DNA of 64,000 nucleotides from Apostichopus japonicus (Eukaryota; Echinodermata; Holothuroidea; Aspidochirotida; Stichopodidae), in the NCBI RefSeq assembly GCF_037975245.1, contig NC_092581.1, forward strand, positions 14,834,303 to 14,898,302, written 5' to 3'. The notes beneath the pieces were generated by a model. The model was not told the origin of the DNA. It saw nothing but the letters and a program-made list of their open reading frames with translations, and did not search any database. Numbering within the stretch: the stretch's first letter is position 1; each line of letters starts with the position of its first letter. The translations under genes and the position numbers were made by a program. Shown in pieces: positions 1-51,029 of this stretch.

Positions 1-37954
<37,954 letters not shown>

Positions 37955-38251
37955 GTTGAAGCGATATCCAACAAACTAAGTACGAGAAGATCTTTTGACC
38001 TGAAATTCAGACTGTCTGATACCCAGTCATTTGTGGACAAACGTGCGAACTGAACATATCTTACATTTTCATTTTGGTACCATTTTTTTTCCATTATGAG
38101 ATTTATAATTATGCTACATGCTGCAGAAAGGTTTATGACTTAAAGTTCATATATATTGTGCCTTTTCTAGGTGTCTTCCAGAAAATCCTATATTCAGCAT
38201 CTTGCATAGAGAAAGAAACAGTAGCATTCTATTTACCTAATGGCTTGTATA

Positions 38252-38340
38252 AATAAATATAAGGCTAATTAGTTAATATCCGTTCAGGAGAAGCGTTACT
38301 AATGTGTACCCAGTGTTACTATACTATTTATAAAAATAAA
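38252..38340 (+). promoter_or_regulatory. Candidate polyadenylation signals of the mucin gene
   Basis: AATAAA occurs at 38252-38257 and again at 38335-38340, about 300 and 380 bp after the stop codon. Either would give a 3' UTR of ordinary size. This is chosen by motif and position only. Confidence 0.4.
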
Positions 38341-39289
38341 ACCTATTCGATGATTGAACGAAGGGTTCTTTTTAACTTCTTTAAATTAAATAAGATGATT
38401 AGATTCATCCATTAAAATTAACGAGTAATACTATTTAGACTTTTGGTATTTTATACTGAATGTTTATGTTTACATTTAACAGTTGTGTGTTTTAATGTTG
38501 TCATTGCTTAGCAATTCATTATCATTCATACATCTGCCGATTCATATGAAAAATATATGACCACAAGTAAAGAAGACAGTTAAAATAGCAGAGGCTTATC
38601 ATGTTAATATTTTTTGTTACTTTTACTTCATAATAACCCACGTTTGATATTATACTAAGGGTAACTGAGAGACGAAAAGCGGTAACACATCTTCCAAACA
38701 AAATATGGATTATTAACGGTTGCAAATAATAATTGTTCATCAACATGTTTTTTTAGTTTCTGAACCACTGAGACATCATCCACCGATAAAGTGTATTATT
38801 ATAATGAAGTGAATTTGTGAACTTCATGCTAATAGTTAAACTGAACATATAGGTTTGTTTCTTTTGAGACTGTTCAAACCAATTGTCCTTAGTGGACCAT
38901 ACTGAACCGCAAACCCAATATTAACATAAACATTACAATCGGAGATCAAGGGCAACATCACTTAATGAAAATATAAAAATTCTTAATCTACAGCTACTAG
39001 GATTAAAATAATGTATGTTAATGTATCAAACGTTTTATTTTTATACCTGTTTACAGCGTTCTGTGGGAAATTATTATTTGTTTTAAGAATTGCAAATTCT
39101 GTCAATAGAATATTCCTATAATTGCATAATTTAAACCTAGTGATGTATGTAAGATGTACATGGGGTCGGAATTTGAAAATTGTTTTGCCAGAAAATACTT
39201 ATGTAATAATTGTCCAGTGTATAGTTATCTTAAAAGGTATCTATTATTATACATTTAGATGCATCTTGCTGTAATAAATATGTACCCAG

Positions 39290-39333
<44 letters not shown>

Positions 39334-41193
39334 CTTAATAAAACAAAGCGTGTAACTGCACCAAATATAACATAAACATGTGTATATGAGTACTTTGTCT
39401 GTTAGTTTCTTATTTCAACGAGTACATTTTCTTTCTACATTTAATTAGAACGGCGAATAATCTATCGTCGAATGTTTACAACTTTAATAACTATATATAT
39501 TGATGAGACAATGCGAATGTTTTCTGAGCATTAAAATAAATGTAAAACAGACATATGTCATGCATGTTAGAACTGTCATGTGTTACCTCTCAAGGATTCA
39601 GAAGCGCTATCATAGTAAACCCATGCAAAGGAAAGCGAAAATTGTTGATCAATAGAGCAAGCTATATTGCAAACTGACGACCAAATTATAGGACAAATGT
39701 TCTCCTATGGTTGTTATTGTTAAAATATATTATACAGGGTTTGCGTTATGTGCCCCCAAAACGGTCGAAAATTTGGAGGATTATATTTTTTTTGACGACA
39801 GACTGAAAAAACTTTGGTTGTAACTTTCAAAATTCCTGTCGTAACCTTGAAAGTATATTTAAAAAAATATATTTTCCCGGTAATAATATAGGGGATTTTA
39901 TAGTTTCCTAGATTTAGCCTACATGGGATCATGAACTTTTTGAACTAACGCAGTATCGCGAAACTTTTTTCTTTCTTCAGGCGACATCATCCCCAAATTT
40001 TAACTACTGAGCCCCGTATCAATAACGGTATAGGCCTACTCTTAACAATTAATTTGGACGATGGGACGATCATGAAGGCAGCAGCAATGTACATTTGAAC
40101 CTGACGATTTATAGTCCACAAATACCTTTATCCCGTACACTATGAACGTGTGTGTACAGTGTTTTACACTGAATAATCTAAGAGCATTTGCATCGCAATA
40201 GTGATACCATTTCATCAAAACAGTGACATATTTTAAAATCCCGACTTGCATCAAAGTATGGCCTATGGTTAGAAAATATTCATATAAAATTTATGACAAG
40301 CACGTATATGGTGGTTATACCTTCAACAAGCGTTTCCGCAGCTGTAGCTTTTGGCGTTCCATGTCTAATACGCCAGGAAATACAGCTGGCCTATGTTATT
40401 GTTTGTGCTGAGACTTACGCTGTACCTAAGTTTGCGTACTGTGGCATCACGTTACTGATTCTAAAACAGTAATTCCTACTTGCTTGATGTTACTATAACT
40501 TAGCCGAATATTGACCGAAGTGGTTAAAGTTACAATGTAAGTAAAAATCGAGTGGCTCGTATCCAATAAACAGTTGTCACTGCAATTTGTCGCAATCTAA
40601 AACGTCGTTTAATTTGAGAGATCCCGTATCAACTGTTCCGACCTAGGTATAGCCTACTTCCTGGTTAGGCCTTACGCAAATAAGCCTTACGTTTGGCTCA
40701 TGGCCTAATTGTTTACCCTGGAGAGTGTACGTTAACCTAAGCTTAGTCTGCCGTAACTTTAGGCTTGGCCATGTCTACTTGAATGTAAGGTGCCATTTTT
40801 ACGACAAGACCAAAGGTAGCCTACTCTATGTTACAGTCTTGTGTCCTTAACGTATATGCGACAGAAAGGGTAGGTTATTCAGGCAAGGCTAAATTCCAAT
40901 TTAAGGGATAGGGTGATGTACGTTGCCATAAACTGCATAATGCACAGTTGTGATAAGATTGGACCTACTGCAAATGTAACATGCTAATATCTGTGTTCAT
41001 GTCATGCTAGACCAACTGACATAACCCAGCTTGAAGTCATATACATAATTGTTAATCCTCATAGCATAGGCCTAGATCACACTTGTGATATGCATGCTTA
41101 AAACAGAGCTTACTTATTATGAACACTCAGTGGAATGGCCATTAACCTGTCTAGGTCACCAAAATTGTGACCATTGACGTACTCCACAGTCAC
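38341..41193. other. Spacer without recognised genes
   Basis: This is AT-rich intergenic DNA with a TA run at about 39293-39330. I see no exon with domain content and no element with clear ends. Short open frames (for example near 39720, 40042 and 40223) have no codon or family support. Confidence 0.5.
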
Positions 41194-41540
41194 TTAAAGG
41201 GGGTGTGAAGACTCGCGCACAAAGAAAAGTCACATGCCGGTAATCTGACCTAGTTTCGAATGAGGTGTAACAGAAGTGTTAGACACCACCATCAATCCAA
41301 GAAAATACACACACAGCTTGCTACCGTCGGTAATTAGACACTAGTGTACAGTTAATACATACAGCTACGGTCAATACCCACAACACAGTGTACATAGCAA
41401 CAATGATCTAGATAAAGATAACAAGGTATCACGTTTCATTACTGTCTGCATTTTGTAACGACAAGAAAAAACCTTCACTTGCAAGCAACGGAAGTTAACT
41501 TTTTCAGAGCGCGGCTTGGGCAAGTCTTCAATGCCTTTAA
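41194..41540. mobile_element. TTAA-flanked MITE, copy 1 (empty-site copy)
   Basis: TTAA is at 41194-41197 and at 41537-41540. The inner ends are imperfect inverted repeats: AGGGGGTGTGAAGACTCG on the left and, inverted, AGGCATTGAAGACTTG on the right. A second copy lies at 62433-63170. TTAA targets suggest the piggyBac superfamily. The element is about 347 bp and non-coding. Confidence 0.75.
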
Positions 41541-41769
41541 GTTTAGATTTATCAAAATAATCGACCCCTCAGTCATAGTAATAATAATATTGATATAGCA
41601 TATCACATGAAAGGATATATCAAAAACTTGTTATATGAGATGAGGGCAAAAATCTTAAGAAGAGTACATATTTAAGATTCATAAGAGTAACAAAAGTAAT
41701 AGTATTTAAAACAAATTCAGAACTCAGAAGAAGAAGAAATACATCCAAAAATCTAAATATTTAACTAAT

Positions 41770-42126
41770 TTAAAACAAAGTTTTAAGACACCTTAAAAAA
41801 AAATCAGTATATACTTTAAGTATGTATGATACAAAGATGAGTTTTACATTGGGACAATCAAAAGTTGGTAAGAGATGAATTGCCGGTGGCAGGGCATTCC
41901 ATAAACGTGGTGCACAAATATGAAACACACTATCACTGTTAAACTTTGATTTACTCAATGGTTTGTGGTACCGTAGGTTGGAGCTTTTGAGCGCTTTGTG
42001 TGTTGGAGCTTTTGAGCGTTTTGTGTACATTAAATTTAAAATGAATAGTTGGATGGTTCTGCTGTGAGTGTAGAATCTACACTGTAGATCCACAACATAT
42101 CTTGGGAAGGTCATGCAAGCCCACAC
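41770..42126 (-). pseudogene. 5'-truncated non-LTR retrotransposon (C-terminal end of reverse transcriptase ORF)
   Basis: The minus-strand frame of 118 codons contains Cys-Ala-Pro-Arg-Leu-Trp-Asn-Ala-Leu-Pro followed by Pro-Thr-Phe and a Phe/Val-Ser-Tyr-Ile-Leu end. This is the signature that closes ORF2 of many LINEs (the x-Ala-Pro-x-Leu-Trp-Asn-x-Leu-Pro motif). Only the tail is present. The catalytic reverse-transcriptase motifs are absent, which fits a 5'-truncated insertion. The exact ends of the element are not visible, and the clade (CR1- or jockey-like) is not decided. Confidence 0.7.
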
Positions 42127-42578
42127 AGAGGTGCCCTACAGTTCTAGTCAAAGACAAAATGTAGCCATCACATAAGATAAACCTGAAAGTATACTGACAT
42201 TTACAAGTTTAATTGTTGAGTTTAAAGCATTGTTTGTCCAGCACTTTGTATGGAACAGCTCTTACTGTATGATATGAACTTGTAAAGTGCCATAAGTCTA
42301 AGTACTGCTCTTTACATGGTGCTCACATTAATGTTACAGAAGAACAAGGACCCTGCCCAGGCATTAAAGTCCAAGTAAAAACACAACTTAGAGTGAACAT
42401 TAGTAAAGTTGTGTTGTATTGTATTTTGGATCCTCCTGCAAGCAGGAACTCGTGACGAAGTCATCATTGGCTTATCAAAGCTGCAAGCTGACCGACATCA
42501 GTCTCTTAGATTCATATTTAATGTCCATGTTTATGAATTTGACAACAACTCTGTTACTGGACAACAACCATTAATCTT

Positions 42579-42644
42579 GGAGTGTCTCGAACTCGGGACC
42601 TTATGATTGAAAGGCACCGGTGTTAACCACTGAGCTAACACTCC
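42579..42644 (-). repeat. tRNA-derived SINE head or tRNA relic
   Basis: On the minus strand, GGAGTGT and ACACTCC form a perfect 7-bp acceptor. The A box TTAGCTCAGTGG and a B-box-like GAGTTCGAG are present. It is only 66 nt, the T stem is degenerate and the anticodon stem is weak, so it is not a working tRNA. The downstream side (toward 42430) may be the SINE body, but no tail was identified. Confidence 0.55.
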
Positions 42645-43498
42645 TCAAAGTTTCTGTAGCTGTTCTGGTTTCAAGATATGCACCTTTAAAAATCTGCTTT
42701 AATGTTATATTAATTTATGTTTTTATAAAAATTTTAAAAAACTCGGCCACAATGTGTTCTTTCTACTTAACACAGTACCCTTGGTGACATTCAACACTAT
42801 TTGTCCTGAACAAATTTTGAGTGCATCTTACACATACATGTATGTCATTTGAGGCCATTACAGTCATGAGTTTTGTGTTGCATTTAAGGGTCATTTCTCA
42901 AAAAATTAAGAACTTGTGGGATATAAATAAACACAAACAGCTAATAGTATTTTCTAGCAAACAACTGCACAACATATCAAATTAAGTTTCTGCCTTAAAT
43001 CATCCTATCAGCTTATCAGTATCAGCAGTGGTTTTGGTAAACATTTTGTAATGCTGTTTGATCATAAAATTGTGTAGCAAAACAAATTGGGGCATTAGCT
43101 TCAGAATTAAACTCTACAGTACTTTAAATAATATTTAAAGTAAAAGTTAAAAGAAACTTAAAGTTGTTTTACAATAACTACTTCTAGTAGGATATAGAAT
43201 GCATTTGTTATGTTTTTTCAGTGCAAGCACATAATTCTGTATGTTTTCAAAAAGGACAATTGTATCACTGATTGAATATTGTGAGCAGATGGTGACTCCA
43301 GTTAACCAGAGAAAGAGAAGAAAATGAAGCCGTGGTTGGATACCCTGTTTTACTCCGATCTAAAAGCTTGCCAGACTTTACACTTAGGCACATCGAAGAA
43401 AATAAAAACAAAATTTCACTACTGTTAAGTAACAAATTAAACAATAGTTCCTTTGTTCTCTTTCTTTTGGAGCAGTCCGCCGGTATTTTCACTGAACT
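42645..43498. other. Spacer upstream of the SAM gene
   Basis: This is AT-rich sequence with no repeat or exon recognised. It should include the promoter and 5' UTR of the SAM gene, but no TATA box or initiator can be singled out. Confidence 0.4.
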
Positions 43499-45051
43499 AT
43501 GGTTGAAAACAATAGAAATAGCGATCTGGCTGCCAAAAAAGATGTGAGTATGCAGAGTCAGTAAGTACACACAGCAGTGGCATAGCCAGAGGGGGGCCAG
43601 GGGGGCAATGCCCCCAAAATCTGCTTTGTGCTACAGTCTTGCCCCCCCCCCCAAATGAATGTATTCAAAATACTTCTTTTTTACATTTTTCGAGTTCTAA
43701 TCACAAATAAAGTGAAAGTGTGTCATGTTGCACTGAACCATTGGATGTGTATTTGTGCAGACGAGGTGCCCATTAATACATATATTTCTTGGTAATTCTT
43801 ACCATCAACCATCACAGGGTTGCCCCCCTTAAGAAAAATCTTGCCCTCCTAACAATACAATGCTGGCTACGCCACTGACACACAGTGGTCCTCTAACTTA
43901 GCTGCAATGATGAAGAGATGCACAGCTGCATTCATTAACAATAATCCTTCACTGTCAAAAAAGAGGGCCTTGGTTTTTATCTTATTGTATATCGTTTGGT
44001 TTGGTTTCTTTTGTTGTTTTCTATTGTGCCTTACTGAAGTCTTCATCAGACAAGACGTATAATTTCCTTGGTTCATTGTTCCCTTGTATAATATTTCATT
44101 AAGATAAGATAAACTTTATTAAACCCCACAAAGGGTAATTGAATGCTCGTATAAAACAAGTAACATCTAGAAAGATAAGAGATAACAAAGTACCTCCAGA
44201 TACAACTGGAGTTGGGTTAATAAAAAGGACATTTAAGGTTCATGAAACATCTGTACTGTATCTCTCTCTTGCTAAAATAAGGAATATAAAGAATCAGGAT
44301 TTATTTTATGATTGGCTGCAATAATTTATCCCAACAGACATGCCTGAAGCTCTGTTATAGACTTAACTTGTTCACACTTTTAAACCATTTACATTGTATA
44401 TTACATCTTAGTGTTCACTTTTCACATATTCTTGATGTTTCAAATTCCTTGATTTAAGTTTTTTTTTTTTTTTTTAATTTGTGTAAGTACTGCAATAAGT
44501 AGTGACAAATGCTTGCAGGTCATTCTTCTTTAGTTGTGACATTAGTGTAGTCATTACCACAGTCAAGTAATTCACTAAGTTTCGTTATGATAATAATCAT
44601 GCAGTTATATTTACGAGCAATCACGAATGTGGAAGAAGCCCACAAAGGCTTATGGATTACAACCTTGCACATCGTCGGGTGGCTTCCAACTCAATCTTTT
44701 ATAAACTCAGATCTTAAATCAAAGTGCATATTTCCAGCAACACTGTATAAATGGCTAGACCATTGCCTGAATCAAGGCCTCATCAGTACATGTATGTGTT
44801 AATAGACTGTACATACAGGAACACATTAGAACTTTACCATTATAGGCACTTGCTAAAAAATGCTAGTGCTGAAGAAAGCGATCGTCAGACAACAAGAGTT
44901 GTCTGACGATCGCTAAACCGCGTGAAACTCCGAGTTACAACTACTACTACTTAGTGTTCCACTAGTCTCAACTACAGTAGTATCAACACATATTCCTCTC
45001 TGTCCACTGGACATAGAGCACTCTACGCCAAGATAGACGCCAACCAACCAA

Positions 45052-45103
<52 letters not shown>

Positions 45104-47959
45104 GAAATCGTAATATATATATATATATGATATTGTGACAATCCTTGTCTTCAAAAATGAGTTTGTTGACATAAACTAAGCAAGGCAATCGTCAGTGAAA
45201 TGTTTGGTTATCTCCAAGCATTATACTTCACCTTAATATTCCTTTACATTCATCAACAATCACTCCTATATTATTTGCTTTCAGTTGAAGAAAAGGTGTG
45301 TTCTTACATGGAATGCACATGATGTGCAACATTGGCTGCAACGGCATCACCCTTCATACTACAGATTATATGGAGAGAATTTTAGAGAGAATGATATTAC
45401 AGGTACAGTAAAGTATTGTTGGATTCAAAGGTAACAAGAGGGCGCTCTTGTGATTGCCGTACAAAGGTCACTATGATTCAAACAGTGTGAACAGCGAGAG
45501 AAGAGCTCAATTTATTCTTTACAATCATTTCTTGGAATAAAATTCTGTGAAGTTTGTTTACCAGTCCTTTAAAGTCTTGACCAGAAGGCAGTTGACTTAA
45601 ATCATGAGTCTCTCTGTCTATTTTGATCAAGATGATAAATTGCTGTATATACTGTATATATATATACAGTATGAACAGTTTGCTTGCTGCTTGCAGCTCA
45701 TTGGAATCAATCTACCTACCAAATTTAGCTCATTTCTTAAGAGGATATTAACAAAGTCTGAGACTAAAAAAAAATATACACATAATTGGTTTGCTCGTGA
45801 AATGAAGCCCATTGATCGAACTTCCAGCTTCAAAGAGCTCTTGTTTTGTTGTTGAGATTTGAAATATTCACTCGTTTCTATTATTTGAATAAGTGCATTG
45901 AGAAGTGGTCTGCAGTGTGTCATGCATGTACTGCACCAATTGAGTATTTTCTTTATCTTTCACATTGAAAAGAGATATCAAAATATAAGCAATGGTTTCT
46001 ATTGCCCTAATTGCAGCAATGTAAGACAAAGACGTTTAGATGTGTTGATAATGCATGACATCACAAATCACATTATGATTCTTCAATCCAAACTAAGATG
46101 AATAGATTCAAAATTATTGACTTGTGATGGAACATGCTATTTATGAAGCTGAGAGTTGGCTAATGTGTTTGTTTCTACTAATACCCTCTGCTACATAAAC
46201 ATATTTAAAAACTTCAGACAAATTACTTAAACGTTATTGTAGAGAACCACAGTTGCAGCCAGTGAAAACACCCATCGTACGTAGTTCTGACTAATTGTTT
46301 GCCTATGATTGGGCCAAAAAAAACATTGACAGAAAGTGACTGATCATGGTCACAAGTTAGCACAATCAGCAGTTCTGAAAAGTCTGAAGACCTCATCTAA
46401 TGTTTATAATTAATATTTGATATTTGTGTAAGAGAGAGAGAGAGATGTGGAGAGAGAGGCGTGGAGAGAGGTGGAGAGAGAGAGAAAGCAATCACTCTTT
46501 ATTGCAGTTTTCAAGTTTATTGCACAATATCATCCTTTTTATGGTTTTTGGTAATGATAATCCATAAATCAAATGTAATCTTGATTGTGTGTGTATCTGT
46601 GTATGCTCCTCTAGTTGTATCTATATATGTGTGTGTGTGATGCATTGCTTGAAATCTCAGGAAGATGAATCTGTAACGTTGTATGTGGATGCCCCATATT
46701 TATGGAGATGAAAACCTATAATGTGTAATAAGAGGTGAAAAGTCAGCAGAAGTCAAAGTCTTGAGAACCTTGTCAAGGTGACATTTCAAGAAGGGAAACT
46801 TGATCATACATATGATCTTATATGTAGTATGTGGATGCCCCATATTGTGTAGGGAAAAAAACCCTATTGGTTTTATGTAACAGCAAAAGTCAGCAGAGTT
46901 CGAATTATGTTGTAAATATGATACCTCAAGAAATGGAACTTGAAATTGGATATCATATTCCATATGAGGAATTGTCACGATGAGTACCAATTCCAAGTTG
47001 TTCTTGTGGAGTCTAGCAAGTCATTGAATGTCAATTTGTGTCATGATCGTATCAAATATTCTGTAGACGAACAGAGTCATCAGAGGTGAAAGCACTGAAC
47101 GGTATGCAAAACTCTGTATTCCAATATCTCAAGAAGGGAAAGTTGCATGATATTTCATGCTAAGAATGTGAATACTCCTCTACATTGGTTAGACTAGCCC
47201 TATTTTACATGGCAGAGGTTGAAGTTTGTGATATCTATTTAGTAGGGAACTTGAAATAAAACTCATATCCCATACAGTATGAGGATTATTTTCGTAATGA
47301 GTACCAAAGATAAGTTTTCTCATATCGATGAAACTTTACAGTCTATGGAAACCTCTTAACCTACATACTTAGTTTTATAATAATAATGATAAGTTGTGAC
47401 TTCATGAAAATAGACCCGAGGTCGAATCTGAATGTATGAAATGTATGAAAAGATCTACTTTAGCTACAATTAAATCGAGGGTTGTGCAACATATCACCTT
47501 CAATTCAAAGTTTTCTCTCTGCTCATATGAACATGAAATTCTCAAAGATAATTTGTTCTGTTTTCAGGTAAAGTGCTGGTACAGTTGACCACTCTACAAC
47601 TGGAGCAAATGGGAATCACCAATGAAAAGCACAGGTAACAGCATACATTGAATTACAGTACCTTTAATAAATACTGTCAAGATATTGCTCCAGATTGTTT
47701 AACTGTAGGGGCGGGCGGGTGAGAATGAACTCCCCCCCCCTTCCCCCTCTACCTAGTCTAAACCTGCACCATGAGATGGTGCTGTAAATTTTCAATATAA
47801 TATGTTCTTGTTGATTTATGTTAGAATTTGCTTTATTTCTGTTTTTTTTTAAGGGTGGACATATTTGAGAAACTTATGAAACTGAGGCTTGAGAATGACC
47901 AAAAAGAACTGACATTGTTGATTAAAGCCAAAGCTCCAAAAGCGCCAAAGGTACCGTAG
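43499..47959 (+). CDS. Small SAM-domain protein (~113 aa), four exons
   Basis: The exons are 43499-43543, 45285-45402, 47568-47634 and 47854-47959 (stop TAG 47957-47959). The phases are 0, 1 and 2 in order and agree. Donors are GTGAGT, GTACAG and GTAACA; acceptors are TTTCAG, TTTCAG and TTTAAG. The ATG has an in-frame TGA six bases upstream (43493). The protein reads a short polar N-terminus, then a complete SAM fold: Trp-Asn-Ala-His-Asp-Val-Gln-His-Trp-Leu, Tyr-Gly-Glu-Asn-Phe, Asn-Asp-Ile-Thr-Gly-Lys-Val-Leu, Leu-Glu-Gln-Met-Gly-Ile-Thr and Lys-His-Arg. A Lys/Ala-rich C-terminus follows. SAM domains mediate protein-protein or RNA binding; no catalytic role is expected. The first exon is the least certain part. 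Confidence 0.68.
43575..43877. mobile_element. Non-autonomous hAT-like element, 303 bp
   Basis: The 8-bp target duplication ACACACAG is at 43567-43574 and 43878-43885. The terminal inverted repeats are CAGTGGCATAGCCAG and, inverted from the right, CAGTGGCGTAGCCAG (14 of 15 match). G-rich and C-rich blocks sit next to the ends. It lies in the first intron of the SAM gene, only 31 bp after the donor, and has no coding capacity. Confidence 0.93.
44877..44914. repeat. 17-bp perfect hairpin
   Basis: AGCGATCGTCAGACAAC (44877-44893), loop AAGA, then the exact complement (44898-44914). It lies in the first SAM intron. No T run follows, so it is not an obvious Pol III terminator. Confidence 0.88.
45055..45127. 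repeat. (TA)n microsatellite
   Basis: TA runs at about 45055-45100 and 45112-45127, in the intron before the SAM domain exon. Confidence 0.9.
45285..45402 (+). CDS. SAM domain exon (N-terminal half)
   Basis: The acceptor GCTTTCAG ends at 45284 and the donor ACAG|GTACAG follows 45402; the exon enters at phase 0 and leaves at phase 1. It encodes helices 1 and 2 of the SAM fold: the hallmark Trp then Asp-Val-x-x-Trp-Leu, the Tyr-x-x-x-Phe pair and Asn-Asp-Ile-Thr-Gly. The second half is on the next exon at 47568, with Leu-x-x-Met-Gly-Ile at the expected place. Confidence 0.75.
45403..47567. other. Second intron of the SAM gene
   Basis: It contains a GA-rich low-complexity tract (about 46431-46488) and a degenerate repeat field at about 46620-47340. 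In that field phrases such as GTATGTGGATGCCCCATATT and TCAAGAAGGGAAA recur. A short self-complementary TA block lies at about 45652-45675. No extra exon is supported. Confidence 0.55.
47568..47634 (+). CDS. SAM domain exon (C-terminal half)
   Basis: The acceptor TTTTCAG ends at 47567 and the donor ACAG|GTAACA follows 47634; the exon enters at phase 1 and leaves at phase 2. It encodes Lys-Val-Leu-Val-Gln-Leu-Thr-Thr-Leu-Gln-Leu, then Met-Gly-Ile-Thr-Asn-Glu-Lys-His. This is the helix 3-4 turn and the Gly-Ile/His-Arg signature before the long last helix of SAM. The last helix starts on the exon at 47854. Confidence 0.75.
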
Positions 47960-49229
47960 TGCAGAAGATAGTTAGGAAAATGTGCCCAGAATCGCCCATC
48001 CATTGGAAGAGCACCACCATAAAAGGAAGAGGGTAGATGGCGCCAACGTACCATGGTATACGAAGGTACGATCTTGCAAGTGAAACTGCACGGCTCCAAA
48101 AGGCTCATTATTTCTTTGAAGATTGGAAAGGTTATGCCAGTACTGAAGATAAATGTTGCCAGATTATCTGAGAGGGCTAAATATTTTATTTTGGAGAGAG
48201 CAAAGAAACGATTGCTTTTTATGACATTCAAATAGGTTATGCCAGATACACAAGTCATGGGCTCCAACAATACAGTTAGTTATCCAGCCATTAATCTACT
48301 TAACCATTTTATATGATGGAGGTTCCAGTCCAAACCCTGATGTACTTTGCATACTGTGTAACCAAATCCTGTTTACTTCTATGTGAATTATTCAGCCTGT
48401 CACTGTCATATCCTAGTCATATTGTTTGCTGTTATGATGTTTCTCTACCATTTAACATGGTTTTGGACAGCCATAACCAATCTACGGGTTACATGATAGA
48501 AAAGCTATTTATATATAGAAATGTGCAGAATATGAAGGTCTTTCATTGTACAAATAATTTGATAGACAGCCAACTTTGCTGTTCACACATGCATGCATTT
48601 TGGCAGAATCGATGTAAAGTTGCATCTAGAGCAAAACGTGTGGCAGTTTTGCATTTCCATTCCTCCAACTGGAAACTGTTTAAACGACATCACTGCAAAT
48701 GGGGTTAAGGAACATCATGCAGTAGTCGATCAATTAACCACCATTTTAGATCAAAACCTCACTTGTGAGAAAAGTTATGAACGATGACAGAATAAATTAT
48801 TTGACTACAGAATATTCCTGCAACCATAGATTTAATTCATTTAAATGATAATGATATGATATAGTTTAATTCTGAATAGTTGAACAGATTTAGTAAGGGC
48901 CAAATGGAGTTTAGTCTTTTATAATTGTTGATATCTTAAGTTTATGTAATAGGTAAATAAATAAATAAGTATAGTGCAGGTTAACTTGCACTTCACAAAA
49001 TCATGTCCCATGTCTTTTCGTTCTTGTTGCAAATCATGGTGTGAAAAGACCGTCATCAGTGCCATATATGATGTTTGTGCTCAATGTTTGAATGGGAGAT
49101 TGTGCATCCAACCAAATTTGATCGAAAGTATGCGGTATTTTTCATGTATATGATTAAACGGTCATGGAACGTTAAATATATATGTATATATATAAATATA
49201 TATATATAGATATATATATATATATAGGC

Positions 49230-49261
<32 letters not shown>

Positions 49262-51029
49262 GTTACCGAATCGGGACAGACTGCGTTAAAACGATTCTTT
49301 AGCTGATTTTTTTTAAACCAGTTTATCTTGGCTTTTTGATATATATATATATATGTATTTATATATGTATATATATATATATGTTTATATATATGTATAA
49401 ATATATATATATATATATATTTATGACAGGAATTTGAATTGTTGCCATTTGTTTCCACATTTTTCCAAGATAGAAGCAGCTACAGTACTATCGTGTTTGT
49501 ATTTGATTTATAGTGTTATCATACGAGAATATAAGAATGTACAGATATGTTACTGTGGTAATACCTGTCTTTTAGTTATTTGAGTGGACTGTGATAATGG
49601 TATATCTGTAGTGAAAACAGAACCAAAAGAAACATCAAGAAAATTCGTGCAGTATCACAAAGGCTTTTGGTATGACTATATTTTTTCTCCATCTTATCCT
49701 TTTTCTTATCTCATCCTTTAACCCCCGCCCCCCCCCCCGCCCCCATAACTCTAAACCACAGCCGCCGCATCCTTTCCCCTGTTCATAGTCATCGCTCACG
49801 TGGTATCGGTATGCTACATCGTTCACGAAGTTATCTAGTTTTGTATCTTATTTACAGTGAAAGTGAACTTGCAGGGTTTTGTTTGTCTGTAATCGACAAT
49901 ACAGACCAGTAAGTTTATCCCAGTGGGATCAAAGACTTTTTTATTGTCAGAGAAATGAGACTGAGTGGGAGCTCAGCCATATCCGGAGGTAGTGATCAAT
50001 GAACAGAAAAATGACAAGTTCTAATTGACACAAGATATCGAACGTTTACCGATAACCTGCACGGCGTTTCCTTTAATTCTGCTCCTTCGAAAATTTATGA
50101 CCCGAAGTTGTACACAATGTACTTCATCCATTGTTAGTAAGAACCGGTACCTTAATAGGGAAAGAAGCTGGGCATATTCCAAAAAGTCATTTCTGACGGC
50201 AAGGACGATTGCGATGTTGAATATACTTTTCAAATGATAAATTAAAGTTGGATTATGAAATAATGCTGCAAGAATGCCACCGGCGATAAAAAAAAAAAAA
50301 ACTGAAAACGAAATATTACACTCAGGACCATTTTCCCGGGAATCAGCGTGGACACTGGCAAAATCACGTGATCATGACGACTGCGCGTTATCGTATCCAA
50401 CCAATGTAACTTCTGAACAATTTTAAAGCCTACGAGATTGGTAACCACTCCCTTACGACGTAATATCAGACGGCCCATGACCTTCCCCGCCGTTAACCCC
50501 CCTCCCCACCCACATCTCTTCTCCAGCTTAAAAAAAAATCCTGCATCTCAAATACAACTTTTGTGATTACTTACAAAACCTCAATAAGTTACAGGACAAG
50601 TGTTTTGCTCCCCCCCCCCCCCCACCCTCAAGATGTTGGCTACGGGTCTGCCCGCATACATGTGTTTATAATGAGATGCGTACGTCTACACATTGACACG
50701 CTACAAAGACCCACATGCATGGAGCTGGTTACCCGATCACTTCAGACAGCCGTCATTTCTTCCTATTTTATGGCCAGACCACCAGTCCATGGTTACAAAA
50801 CTTCGACCTAACTAGTGATCCTTTACTTCTTCGATAGGGTAATTCGTCTGACCCGTTGGCGCCAGTATATAAACCAGAATGCAAAACGCATTGAAGTTTC
50901 GATGGCTTCATTGTACTATAGACTTCTGCTTGTAAACCAGAAAAAAAGCTGTTACAATATAAATGGCCCGGACCACTTAGTGTCGATGCACAATTAGGCC
51001 TACAGGTCAGTCTTCTGTACCTGACAATA
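47960..51029. other. Gene-poor spacer after the SAM gene
   Basis: AATAAA at 48791-48796 is a candidate poly(A) signal for the SAM gene, about 830 bp after the stop. TA-rich fields with short interruptions lie at 49168-49256 and 49340-49422. C runs are at about 49727-49745 and 50610-50624. I found no domain-bearing frame in this stretch on either strand. Confidence 0.45.

Noticed and set aside
42579-42644. Functional tRNA gene
   Set aside because: Too short (66 nt), with a degenerate T stem and weak anticodon stem; treated as a SINE or relic.
43265-43570. Minus-strand 101-aa frame overlapping SAM exon 1
   Set aside because: No domain, no splice context, and it overlaps the supported + strand exon.
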